Assembly (NCBI GenBank): GCA_963753815.1
Contig: CAVWDU010000003.1
Span: 186,001-250,000 of the forward strand
Length of the DNA stretch: 64,000 bases
From: CAVWDU01 sp963753815
GTDB taxonomy: Bacteria > Pseudomonadota > Gammaproteobacteria > Pseudomonadales > Halieaceae
Direction of reading: 5' to 3'
Position 1 is the stretch's first letter; every line of letters starts with the position of its first letter. This document shows positions 35,254 to 44,167 of this stretch, in pieces. A program made the translations under genes and the position numbers. The notes beneath the pieces were generated by a model. That model saw only the letters and a program-made list of their open reading frames with translations. It made no database searches and had not been told where the DNA came from.

Positions 35254-38200
35254 ATGCTGGCGTCACTGCTGTACAGGAACGGTCGCTACTTCACCCTTGT
35301 CGTCCTGGTGATCACCCTGGTGGGTATCGCCAGCCTGCGCACCCTCGGGCGCCAGGAAGACCCCACCATCACCAACCTCCGGGCCACCGTCACCACGCTG
35401 TTTCCCGGCGCCAACCCGGCCCGCGTCGAGGCGCTGGTGACGCGGCCTCTGGAAGACGAAATCCGCGAGATTGCCGAGGTCACCGAGGTGGATTCCACCT
35501 CCAGCACCGGTGTGTCCATCCTGTCCGTCGAGGTCGAAGAGACCATGAGCGACGCCGACATCGAGCGCACCTGGACCGAAATCCGCGACGCCATCAGCGA
35601 CGCGGCATTGGCGTTCCCCCCGGGTGTTCCGGCGCCTGAATTCAACAACGAACGCACCACCGCCAACACCCGCATCGTCGCGCTGCGCCCGGTCACCGGT
35701 GCCGATGTACCGGTGGCCGTGGTCAAGCGGGTGGCGGAGGATTTCTCCGACCGCGCGCGCAATTTTCCCGGCACCCGCCTGGTGCGCATGTACGGCGAAC
35801 CCGAGGAGGAGGTCCGGGTGGAGATCGATGAGGCGGCGCTGATCGCGCGCGGCCTGTCGGTGCGGGAAGTAGCGGCCGCCTTGCAGGCGGCGGACGCCCG
35901 GCTATCGTCTGGCCGGGCTCGCGGTGAGACCAACGATCTGCTGATCGAAATCACCGGCGATTTCGCCACGCTGGAGCGTATTCGCGGTGTCATCGTGCGC
36001 GCGGGTGACGACGGACGCGCCGTGCGGGTGTCAGACATCGCGCGGGTGTACAAAGCGGAGGTCACGCCTCCAGCCAGTATCGCACTGGTCGAGGCGGAGC
36101 GCGGCATCCTGCTCGGCATCGCGATGGAAGAGGGCCTGCAGGTCGATCGCTGGAGTCGCGACTTCGACGCCTTCATGGAGACCTACCGGGCCGAGGCACC
36201 GGCCAGCATCCTGATCGAGACCAGTTACGACCAGAGCGGCTACACCGAGGCGCGCCTGCAGGCGGTTACCGCCAACCTGCTGATGGGGGTAGCGCTGGTC
36301 ATTCTGGTGCTGCTGTTCACCCTGGGCTGGCGCGCCGCGCTGGTGGTCGCAGTCATCCTGCCGCTCTGCTCGCTGCTGTCGATCACGGTGATGTTCTACA
36401 TCGGCCTCCCCATCCACCAGATGTCCGTGACCGGGCTGGTGGTCGCCCTGGGGTTGCTGGTCGATGGCTCGATTGTCATGACCGACGAAGTCCGCAAGCA
36501 GATCCTGCGCGGCGTCGCGCCCCTGGCGGCGATCGGTAACGCCGTCGGGCGCATGCGGATGCCGCTGTTCTCCTCCACCGCCACGACTATCCTGACCTTC
36601 CTGCCGATGGTGATACTGCCCGGGCCCGCTGGCGACTTCGTTGGGTCTATCGCCAAGGCCGTGGTGGTGATGCTGGCTTCATCCCTGCTGCTCGCCCTGG
36701 TGGTCACCCCCGTCCTGGCGGCCTGGCTTCTGCCCGCGGGCCTGAACAAGACCGACCGTCACTGGTGGGACAACGGCATGGACGCGGGCCGGGCCGGGCG
36801 CACGCTCTCCCGCGCCCTGGACTGGGCACTGCGGCACCCCTGGGGATCCATCGCCCTGGCACTGGTCCTGCCCGTGTGCGGGTTCCTGGCCTTCCCCACC
36901 CTGACTGCCCAGTTCTTCCCGGGTACGGACCGCGACCAGCTCTACCTGCAGGTCAAACTGCCCGACGGCCGCTCCATCCAGGACACGCTGGCGACGGTGA
37001 AAAAGATGGATGTCCAGCTGCGCCGGCACGACCTGATTCGCCGCGTCGACTGGGTCGTCGGCGAGAGCGCCCCGGGCTTCTACTACAACATGATGAGCGG
37101 CAAGCAGGGCATACCCAGTTACGCGGAAGCGCTGGTGCTCACTCACGATGAAAAACTGACCGACGACCTGATCCGTCAATTGCAGCGAGAGCTGGACCGC
37201 GACTTCCCCCAGGCGCGAACGGTGGTACGGGGCATCGACCAGGGACCGCCGGTCGCGGCACCGCTGGAGATCGAGCTGTTCGGGCCCAACCTCGATGAAC
37301 TGCGACGTCTCGGGGACATTTTCCGGCTGCGCATGGAACAGGTGCCCACGGTCACTCACACCTCCACCAGCCTCGCCGCCGGGGCGCCCAAACTGGTGTT
37401 CGACCTGGACGAAAACAAACTCCGCCTGGCACAGCTCAACCTCGCTGACGTCTCCAGCGCACTCGACAGCGCCCTGCGTGGACGCACGGGCGGCGAAGTG
37501 CTGGAGGACACCGAGCGGCTGCCGGTGCGCGCCCGGCTGGCAGAATCGGAATGGGCCAGCGCGGACCAGATCGCCAGCATCCGTCTGCCGCTGCCCGGCA
37601 GCCAGGATGACGGCCGGCTGTCCGCTGTGGCGCTGAGCACCCTCGGCGACTACGAGCTCAAACCCGCGCGCAGCCCCATCAGTCGCAGGAACGGCGAGCG
37701 CATCAACACCGTGCAGGCCTACATCGAACGGGGCGTGCTGCCACAGGAAGCACTCAAGGTCCTGCTCGCCGACCTGGCGGCCAACCCGGTGGCACTGCCC
37801 CAGGGGTATCGCTACCAGATCGGCGGTGATGCCGACGAGCGCGCCAGCGTGGTGGAAAAACTGATGGCGCCCTTCGGCCTGGTGCTGGCCCTGCTCATCG
37901 CCACCATCGTGGTCACCTTCAATTCCTGGCGGCTCTCCGGTGTCGCCTTTTTGGTCTGCGTGTGCTCGCTCGGCCTGAGCCTGCTCTCACTGGCGCTGTT
38001 TCGGTACCCTTTCGGTATTCAGGCCGTCATCGGTGTCATCGGCTCTGTCGGCGTGTCGATCAATGCCGCCATCATTATCATGACGGCGCTGCAGCTCGAT
38101 GAAAAAGCGATGCGCGGCAACCGCCGCGCGATGCGGGACGTGGTGATGGACTCCAGCCGTCACATCGTCTCAACGACCATCACCACCTTCGGCGGATTCC

Positions 38201-38403
38201 TGCCGCTGATCCTCGAAGGCAGCCAGTTCTGGCCGCCCTTCGCCATGGCCATCGCCGGCGGTGTGCTGCTCTCGACGATCGTATCCTTCTTCCTGGTGCC
38301 CCCGATGTTCCTGCTGGCAACTCGTGATAAGCTGGCGACCGCGAACACCACGGTGCCACTGCCGGCACCTCCGGCCCTACCGCTGGAGCGGCTCGCGAGC
38401 TAG
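35254..38403 (+). CDS. RND-family efflux permease
   Basis: The 1049-residue protein is full length for the AcrB/hydrophobe-amphiphile class. TM1 is followed by a large periplasmic loop (LFPGANPARVEALVTRPLED), then TM2-6 near residues 335-490. GLLVDGSIVMTDEVRKQIL holds the TM4 proton-relay Asp; the second position of the usual VDD pair is Gly. A second loop and TM8-12 (FGIQAVIGVIGSVGVSINAA) complete the fold. The substrate is unknown, probably drugs, bile-like compounds or terpenoids. It forms an operon with the adaptor and likely the downstream TetR gene. Confidence 0.92.
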   Translation: MLASLLYRNGRYFTLVVLVITLVGIASLRTLGRQEDPTITNLRATVTTLFPGANPARVEALVTRPLEDEIREIAEVTEVDSTSSTGVSILSVEVEETMSDADIERTWTEIRDAISDAALAFPPGVPAPEFNNERTTANTRIVALRPVTGADVPVAVVKRVAEDFSDRARNFPGTRLVRMYGEPEEEVRVEIDEAALIARGLSVREVAAALQAADARLSSGRARGETNDLLIEITGDFATLERIRGVIVRAGDDGRAVRVSDIARVYKAEVTPPASIALVEAERGILLGIAMEEGLQVDRWSRDFDAFMETYRAEAPASILIETSYDQSGYTEARLQAVTANLLMGVALVILVLLFTLGWRAALVVAVILPLCSLLSITVMFYIGLPIHQMSVTGLVVALGLLVDGSIVMTDEVRKQILRGVAPLAAIGNAVGRMRMPLFSSTATTILTFLPMVILPGPAGDFVGSIAKAVVVMLASSLLLALVVTPVLAAWLLPAGLNKTDRHWWDNGMDAGRAGRTLSRALDWALRHPWGSIALALVLPVCGFLAFPTLTAQFFPGTDRDQLYLQVKLPDGRSIQDTLATVKKMDVQLRRHDLIRRVDWVVGESAPGFYYNMMSGKQGIPSYAEALVLTHDEKLTDDLIRQLQRELDRDFPQARTVVRGIDQGPPVAAPLEIELFGPNLDELRRLGDIFRLRMEQVPTVTHTSTSLAAGAPKLVFDLDENKLRLAQLNLADVSSALDSALRGRTGGEVLEDTERLPVRARLAESEWASADQIASIRLPLPGSQDDGRLSAVALSTLGDYELKPARSPISRRNGERINTVQAYIERGVLPQEALKVLLADLAANPVALPQGYRYQIGGDADERASVVEKLMAPFGLVLALLIATIVVTFNSWRLSGVAFLVCVCSLGLSLLSLALFRYPFGIQAVIGVIGSVGVSINAAIIIMTALQLDEKAMRGNRRAMRDVVMDSSRHIVSTTITTFGGFLPLILEGSQFWPPFAMAIAGGVLLSTIVSFFLVPPMFLLATRDKLATANTTVPLPAPPALPLERLAS

Positions 38404-38489
38404 GCGCCATGTCGCACCGGTATGGGGAGCTACAGGCGAGAAATGGCGGCCGGTCGCCGCCGATACCAATAAAGATAAGACGTCACGAC

Positions 38490-39131
38490 ATGCCAGAGAG
38501 TGCAGCCGTTCACGACGGCAAGAGTTATCACCACGGTGACCTGCGCAACGCGCTGATCATCGCCGCGGCCAAACTCATCGACGAGCGCGGCAGTGTCGAT
38601 TTTGCGATGGCCGAGGCGGCCCGCAAAGCCGGGGTCAGCAACGCCGCGCCCTACCGGCATTTTCGCGACAAGGATGACCTGCTGCTGGCGGTATCGCAGC
38701 TGTGCTTCATGGGCCTGACCGAAACTGCCCGGGAAGCGATGGTCGACCAGGAACCCGGCACGGTGGAGTCGGTGATCGCACTGGGCCGCAATTACATACG
38801 CTTCATGCTGGAACACCGCCCTTTCGTCGATCTCATGTGGGGTGATCACGGCGCAAGAGCGATGGACTCGGATGCGGTCGACCTCCGCGGTTCCGGCTTT
38901 TACGTGCTGGTCGACGCCGTCACCGCGGTCTGCGAACGCCAGGCCATCACCCCCTTCGACCCGATCGAGATCGCCACCCAGCTCTGGTCCATGGTGCACG
39001 GCCTCAGCGGCCTGGCCATGAACGACCAGATCAGTCGCTTCCTGCCCGACGCGGATGCCTTCGAACTACTCGATAAAAGCACGCGCACGTTCTTTGCAGG
39101 GCTGCGTGCCGCGCAGGACCGAGCTGACTAG
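38490..39131 (+). CDS. TetR-family regulator of the RND operon
   Basis: The protein has 213 residues from the ATG at 38490, chosen because the family usually begins shortly before YHHGDLRNALI. A longer frame starts at 38409. The helix-turn-helix is MAEAARKAGVSNAAPYRHFRDKDDLL. The C-terminal domain resembles the WHG/TetR_C_33 type with MVHGLSGLAMNDQISRFLP. It lies 86 bp after the permease and probably represses the operon through the nested dyad at 34034. Target and ligand are inferred. Confidence 0.85.
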   Translation: MPESAAVHDGKSYHHGDLRNALIIAAAKLIDERGSVDFAMAEAARKAGVSNAAPYRHFRDKDDLLLAVSQLCFMGLTETAREAMVDQEPGTVESVIALGRNYIRFMLEHRPFVDLMWGDHGARAMDSDAVDLRGSGFYVLVDAVTAVCERQAITPFDPIEIATQLWSMVHGLSGLAMNDQISRFLPDADAFELLDKSTRTFFAGLRAAQDRAD

Positions 39132-39155
39132 CCTGGTGTTGCGGAACGCGCGCGC

Positions 39156-40112
39156 CTACCAGCGCGCCGGGTAGCCGCGGGTATCAACGTGCACAAACCC
39201 GCCGTGGCGGTGAGTCTGGCGGTAGCGACCGACGCCACCGTTCGCTCCCGCCTGCGCCTGCGTTGCCATGTAGTCGGTGGCGATTTCGTAGAGCACCGTG
39301 ACGTCCTGCAGGTCGCGGTCACCGTCGCGGTCCATGTCGTCGAGGCGGCCGTCACCGTCAAGGTCTACGAACAGGTCCATGGCGTCACCGTAGACGTGCC
39401 GACTGTTGGCCACATTGCCAATGCGCTTGTTGTACCAGGGGGTCCGATAACCGCTGATCACGCCAAACGTGGCCGCGGGATAGCCGCGCCGTCGCACTTC
39501 TCCCAGCAGACCTTCCAGCATCACGAGCAGCGATTCCCTCAGCGCGATGTACTTGGGGTAATCGCTCTTTTGCTTGCAGAGAAACTGACCGAGGGTGAAA
39601 TGCGGGCTAAGGCGAAGCCCCAGCATGTCCTCACGCACCTCGATAAAGCCGGCAGGTGGCTGGTAGAACTCGGGACGACGGGGATGTCCCGGCGGTGACG
39701 GGCCAATACGGTAGCCGTTGAGGACACCGTCGACCAATGCCGAGGACGGCTCCATCACGAACACCTGCGCGACCCAGCGCCGCCCGTCCGGCGACCGGAA
39801 CTCTCGGGGGTAGTAACCGGGTTTCTCGGGCACCGCCAGCCGTTCAACGCCACCCTGGGTAAACCCGATTTCCACTTGCTCACCGGGAAGCGCCACCACC
39901 GTGAACGGACTGAAGTCTATTTCCAGACCACGCAACAACACACCGGCATCGACAGGCAGCGCCATACAGCACAGCGCGAACGCACCCACGAAGAGCCGCG
40001 CGGCCTGTTGAGCTGTTTTCCAGCGAGCGCGAGACCGGCCAGGGGTCGGTGAGCGGTCCGGGCTAGCGGCGGGCAACGCCAATGACCTGCTGGGGTGCGT
40101 CAAGGGCAGCAA
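39156..40112 (-). CDS. MepK/YcbK-like peptidase (DUF882, M15 family)
   Basis: The 318-residue protein has a hydrophobic signal-like segment at about residues 38-55 (LFVGAFALCCMALPVDA). The zinc site is formed by SRHVYGDAMD (His239, Asp246) and FVHVD (His308). An acidic DLDGDGRLDDMDRDGD insert near 250-265 resembles an EF-hand-like calcium loop and is unusual. An extra beta-rich region (about 56-165) makes it much longer than E. coli YcbK (MepK), an endopeptidase for 3-3 crosslinks. It follows an L,D-transpeptidase gene as ycbK follows ycbB. The start overlaps that remnant, so a later start is possible. Confidence 0.78.
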   Translation of the reverse strand: MLPLTHPSRSLALPAASPDRSPTPGRSRARWKTAQQAARLFVGAFALCCMALPVDAGVLLRGLEIDFSPFTVVALPGEQVEIGFTQGGVERLAVPEKPGYYPREFRSPDGRRWVAQVFVMEPSSALVDGVLNGYRIGPSPPGHPRRPEFYQPPAGFIEVREDMLGLRLSPHFTLGQFLCKQKSDYPKYIALRESLLVMLEGLLGEVRRRGYPAATFGVISGYRTPWYNKRIGNVANSRHVYGDAMDLFVDLDGDGRLDDMDRDGDRDLQDVTVLYEIATDYMATQAQAGANGGVGRYRQTHRHGGFVHVDTRGYPARW

Positions 40113-40481
40113 GAGCGGCCAGGTGCAGCGGATCTTTCACCCGCACACAACCAGAACTGAAAGCCCGCGCACTGCGAGAAAACAACGCCCGGGCCGGCGT
40201 GTCATGCAGGTAGATCGCATAGCGATTGGGAAACATGAATTTCACCCGCCCGAGAGCGTTGTTGTCACCGGGCCGTTGCACCACGCAGGCCGGTGCGTAC
40301 TGGTCGGCGACGTAAAACGCCTCGATGATCTCAGGCTGGACAATCCGCCCGCCGGCAGGCAGCCGCTGCCGTCGAGTCGTGAGAACTCGGTCAGGGAGAA
40401 GATTTCCGCGGCGGTATCGGCGGCGACGGGTGCGGCCAGCGGTGCAAACGCCAGGACCAGCGACAGGGCTGTTTTTTTCAT
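40063..40481 (-). pseudogene. L,D-transpeptidase (YcbB-type) remnant, truncated and frameshifted
   Basis: A signal peptide (MKKTALSLVLAFAPLAAPVA) begins at 40481. After about 40 residues the frame shifts near 40345-40375. The second frame reads QPEIIEAFYVADQ, NALGRVKFMFPNRYAIYLHD and SSGCVRVKDP, which contain the catalytic His and Cys of a YkuD domain. YcbB-type enzymes are usually above 500 residues. Here only the catalytic tail survives, joined directly to a signal sequence, implying an internal deletion as well as the frameshift. Its position just upstream of the MepK-like gene supports the YcbB identity. Confidence 0.75.
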
Positions 40482-40947
40482 GGGCGGATTATAAGGCATG
40501 AGCGCGGAAGTGACAGCTGCGGCGGCGTAGTTTGATTGTCCCATACTCCACTCCCGCAATTTCCGACCGCGAGCACCAACAGGGAAACAACGTATCTTCG
40601 CCGGGGAAGCACTCAGCTCCAGGGCACCTCTGAATAATGGCAATCGCGCTCAGCGGAGCTCTGAAGCGTCCAGCGCAAGGGGGCGGCCATCCGTCGCGTC
40701 GCGCAGGTAATGGCCGAAAGCCCTTGGCAAGTGGTCGGTTGCACGCAGCCGCATTCAGCTCGTAGTCGTCTATAATCAGCGGGAGAAGGCGATTCCATCA
40801 ACTGCCCGGGCGAGGTGGTGACACCGTAAGTGGCGCCTCGCACTGCAGCATTGTCGCCAGCAACGAGTTTGCGGTTCGGCTCTCTGCGGACGCTCGTGGC
40901 AGACTGCACATGAGCATGCGGCAAACGACAACAGCGAAAACGGCCCC
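40482..40947. other. Intergenic region with repeat copy B
   Basis: About 466 bases between divergent genes. It contains the dispersed repeat at 40620-40653. Reading frames here have no domain signatures. Confidence 0.45.
40620..40653. repeat. Dispersed palindromic repeat, copy B
   Basis: CAGGGCACCTCTGAAT, then AATGGCAATCGCGCTCAG. It differs from copy C by a few bases, and its right arm is incomplete (CTCAGCGGAGC instead of TTCAGAGGTGC). Confidence 0.65.
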
Positions 40948-41916
40948 ATGGAACTACTGACCGGCAATCCGACGCTTCTTCTGAGTCTGCTCGGTGCTGC
41001 TATCGCCCTGGCGGTCTCGCTCACCAGCACCGTGTTGAAGAAACCGCCTGTGCGCGTGATGGCCATCCTGACGGTCCTCGGTTTTCTCGTCGTCGCGGCG
41101 CAACAGCTGATTTCGGCAGCGCTCGACGCACAGAGCGCCGCCGACCAGCAGGTGGCCGATGCTGCGCGCGCCGAGATCATTGAGGCCATCCAGGGAACGG
41201 TGGACCGCACCGAGGACGTCGTCACACGCATCAATGATCGACTGTCGGACACGGATATGGCGAGCCTAGGTGAACCCCTGATCTCTGTGGACTTCAGGGA
41301 AGGCGGCGGTGAGGCCGTGCGCTCGCGCAGCAAGGAATCCGCGAATGCCTGGGCCCCGTTTGCTTCCTGGGTGGCAGACAACCGCCTGAGCGGGGAGGCC
41401 AAACTCTGCATGAACCTGGAGCTCGGCGCCGGGCGCACCTATCGGATGGACATGATCCTGGGCTACCTCCTGACGGGTCCGGACACTGCCAGCCGCATTG
41501 AGGACTACGTGCTCGATAGAAACTGGGCGGGTATTGCCGAGGCCGACTTCGTGGATGCTGCCTTCCTTGACTGGCCGGGCGTAGACTGTGTGTTGATCTA
41601 CGAGGGACCGGCTGACGGCGGTCGTCTGATGGCCTATGCACCTGCCAGGGACTTCGCGCTTGAACTTCTTCTCCAGCGTCGGCTCGGACGGAGCGACGAC
41701 GTCGAAGGCCTCCTGAACCGGCGGGGGCCACCCTCCGACGCCATGCTCACCGGGGCTTTTTCGTCGCTCCGCCTGTCAATTCTCGAGACCGACGACGTGC
41801 AACAACTCGTGGCCACCATGATCGAGGAAAAGTGGCCGGAGTGCGTTGCGGTAGGCTCCTCGGGCCAGTTCCTGGTGTCGCTGGAGCGAGTCATCCGCAC
41901 GGCCCAGGATAGCTGA
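40948..41916 (+). CDS. Hypothetical membrane-anchored protein
   Basis: The protein has 322 residues. Two hydrophobic segments at about 8-30 and 38-60 (LLLSLLGAAIALAVSLTST and VMAILTVLGFLVVAAQQL) are followed by a short helical stretch (VADAARAEIIEAIQGTVDRT). A roughly 210-residue soluble domain comes next, without motifs I recognise. Conserved-looking features are KLCMNLELGAGRTYRMD and LDWPGVDCVLIYEGPADGG. It has no same-strand neighbour in operon distance. Function unknown; a membrane-tethered binding protein is possible. Confidence 0.7.
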   Translation: MELLTGNPTLLLSLLGAAIALAVSLTSTVLKKPPVRVMAILTVLGFLVVAAQQLISAALDAQSAADQQVADAARAEIIEAIQGTVDRTEDVVTRINDRLSDTDMASLGEPLISVDFREGGGEAVRSRSKESANAWAPFASWVADNRLSGEAKLCMNLELGAGRTYRMDMILGYLLTGPDTASRIEDYVLDRNWAGIAEADFVDAAFLDWPGVDCVLIYEGPADGGRLMAYAPARDFALELLLQRRLGRSDDVEGLLNRRGPPSDAMLTGAFSSLRLSILETDDVQQLVATMIEEKWPECVAVGSSGQFLVSLERVIRTAQDS

Positions 41917-42110
41917 GCGCTCAGGCGAAGCAGTCTACAGGTTCATTCATCCCACGAATACGCAGAGAAACCAGGATAGTCGATCGGGAGCCTTTACATC
42001 AAAGGACGGTAAGCTGGCATGAGTGCCTTACCTGCAATGAAGCGGGCAGCAGGTACATTCATCCTCACAGCAGCCATCGAAAGGTCCTCGCACCACGCGG
42101 CCCGGCGGGG

Positions 42111-43961
42111 TTATTTCACCCATATGGGCGATGAATAGGCGCGCTCCTGGATGGTATCGGGATGATGCGCCGCATGCTCGACACCGAGGGCGACGGCGTC
42201 CAGCAGCGAGTGCCGCGCCGTGGGTATTTGCAGAACGCGGGCGTAGTAAAACGCGCGCTGGCCGGGTTGAAAAACGGGGTCGCGCCAACGCGTGGCCAGC
42301 CGCGGCGCGCCGATGCTGTTGGTGACCGCCCCCGTGGCGAGATCAACCGTGTTACCCACGGCAGGGAGTCGGCCGTCGGGCCCGGGACGGCGTTCACCCG
42401 ACCAGGTCACATCGAACACCTGCTCGTGCTGCTCGCCCGCCGCGTCCAGCCAACCCTTGACGATCTGGATGCGGTCCAGGTTTGCCCCCAGGGGGTCCTT
42501 GTCCGCCAGCACCAGGAATTCCGGCGCCGAGGTGAGTTCCAGTTCACCGCCCATGGGCACCCCCACCGCGATCGCCTCGTCGTACAGGGTGGCCGACGTG
42601 GGCGCGGTATCGCCGAAATCGGCAGCGGCGAAGAAGCGCAGGCGAATCCGCGGCCCGGTGGTGGCATAGGTCTCACGGCGTCGCAGGGCCGCCATGATCG
42701 CCTCGCGAGTGTTGTCTTCCGCCCATACTGCCGCCAGGCCCTGTGCCGCCATGGCCCAGCCATCCGGTGAGGCCACGCCCTCCTCCCATTCCCGCTGCTT
42801 GTTCGCGGGAACCGAGTCGGTTGCCATCTTGCCCCAGAAGTTGTCTTCCTCGGCGCTGGCCAGACCCGTGTGAGCATCGGTGGAACCGATCATTCCAAAC
42901 TGATAGGGATTGGCGCCCAGTTCACGCTCTAGGGCAAGCCCGCGCTTGAGTGCCGAGCGCACGTAGTCACCCCGTGCAACCCTGTACTCGGTGGCGTTCA
43001 CCTGCAGGTAGAAAGGAAACGGCTCGAAATCGGCAAATTCATCCTCCGGAGAGAGCAAGGGGTGCGTCTCGGAATCGCCCTTCAATTGGGTGACCTCGGT
43101 GACAGGCTCCCACTTGCGCCGCGCGGCGACGTAATCCGCATCCAGCGGACCTCCGCGCAATCGGGTGGTATCGAACATGAAGCCCTTGGAGAGATTGGAG
43201 TTGTGCGGAATGGCGAGAAAATCGGCACCTGTCGCCGAGCTGGTCTGGTCAAGCCAGGCCCACAAATCCTCGGGGTATTGGCTGTTCAGCAGGCTGTAAG
43301 GCTGAAAACTGGCGGCCACCTCCCGGTCGCCATCGGTGAAAACCACCCGGTGCAGGTTGGCTCCGCCGGGAATGGAACTCCACTCCCAGCCGATGAACGT
43401 GGAGAACTCACCGGGCTGGTAGAACCGGTCGGCGAGCTCGGCGACGGAGCGCCAGGTGTCCACCTGCACATCCATCATCGGCGGCAGCAGTTCGGTGTTA
43501 CCACCGACGGTCGTATCGGCGGCCGCCGACCTCACTTCGCCCGCTGGCGGCAGTATTTCTCGGAAGAGTTCTGCCGCCTTGCGATCGTCCAGGGCGCGGT
43601 TCAGGACCCAGGCTCTAAACTGGGCTTTCACCGCGTCCCACCACTCAAGGCCAGACGTGTCCACTCTCTCGCTATGTATACGGCGGATGACACCGAGAAA
43701 CTCCGCGTGGTCGGACACCACGAGAAAATCCAGCGGCGTACGAATCTGCACGCGCGCCTTGTGATAAGGGTGAATCACCGGCTGACCCATGGCATAGCGA
43801 TAGGCCACCTCCGGATCCGCGGTAAAGTTGTTATTGGTATAGGCATCGAAAGAATAGCTGGTATGAAGGTGGGTATCGCCCCACAGCAGGCGCTTTTCGG
43901 CGGCGAACACGTTGTCCGCGGCGGCGAATGACAACAAGAGGCAGAGAAATATACGGCGCAT
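42111..43961 (-). CDS. DUF3604 protein, PHP-like exported metalloenzyme
   Basis: The protein has 616 residues from the ATG at 43961 with a signal peptide (IFLCLLLSFAAADNVFA). Metal-binding motifs resemble the PHP fold: LLWGDTHLHTSYSFDAY at the N-terminus, VVSDHAEFLG near 90, AIPHNSNLS near 250 and MIGSTDAHTGLA near 360. DUF3604 proteins are common in marine proteobacteria and lack a firmly established reaction. A secreted phosphoesterase-like hydrolase is the usual guess. It is divergent from the phospholipase gene, with 206 bp between them. Confidence 0.85.
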   Translation of the reverse strand: MRRIFLCLLLSFAAADNVFAAEKRLLWGDTHLHTSYSFDAYTNNNFTADPEVAYRYAMGQPVIHPYHKARVQIRTPLDFLVVSDHAEFLGVIRRIHSERVDTSGLEWWDAVKAQFRAWVLNRALDDRKAAELFREILPPAGEVRSAAADTTVGGNTELLPPMMDVQVDTWRSVAELADRFYQPGEFSTFIGWEWSSIPGGANLHRVVFTDGDREVAASFQPYSLLNSQYPEDLWAWLDQTSSATGADFLAIPHNSNLSKGFMFDTTRLRGGPLDADYVAARRKWEPVTEVTQLKGDSETHPLLSPEDEFADFEPFPFYLQVNATEYRVARGDYVRSALKRGLALERELGANPYQFGMIGSTDAHTGLASAEEDNFWGKMATDSVPANKQREWEEGVASPDGWAMAAQGLAAVWAEDNTREAIMAALRRRETYATTGPRIRLRFFAAADFGDTAPTSATLYDEAIAVGVPMGGELELTSAPEFLVLADKDPLGANLDRIQIVKGWLDAAGEQHEQVFDVTWSGERRPGPDGRLPAVGNTVDLATGAVTNSIGAPRLATRWRDPVFQPGQRAFYYARVLQIPTARHSLLDAVALGVEHAAHHPDTIQERAYSSPIWVK

Positions 43962-44167
43962 GTAAAGACCCCCATGAATCGACGGGGCCACAATACATCA
44001 GTACGTTACAGGTTTACACTGGGTGACCGCAGGCAGAGGGAGGCCGCCTCAGGGTGGACTGGTTGCCCCGCTGCCGGCGCGACTGCTATCTTCCGCGCTG
44101 GGCAGACACCACCGCGTCCGGTGACGCTTCCCGAGCCAGTCCCGCCACCAACCGCGGAGGTTTATTC

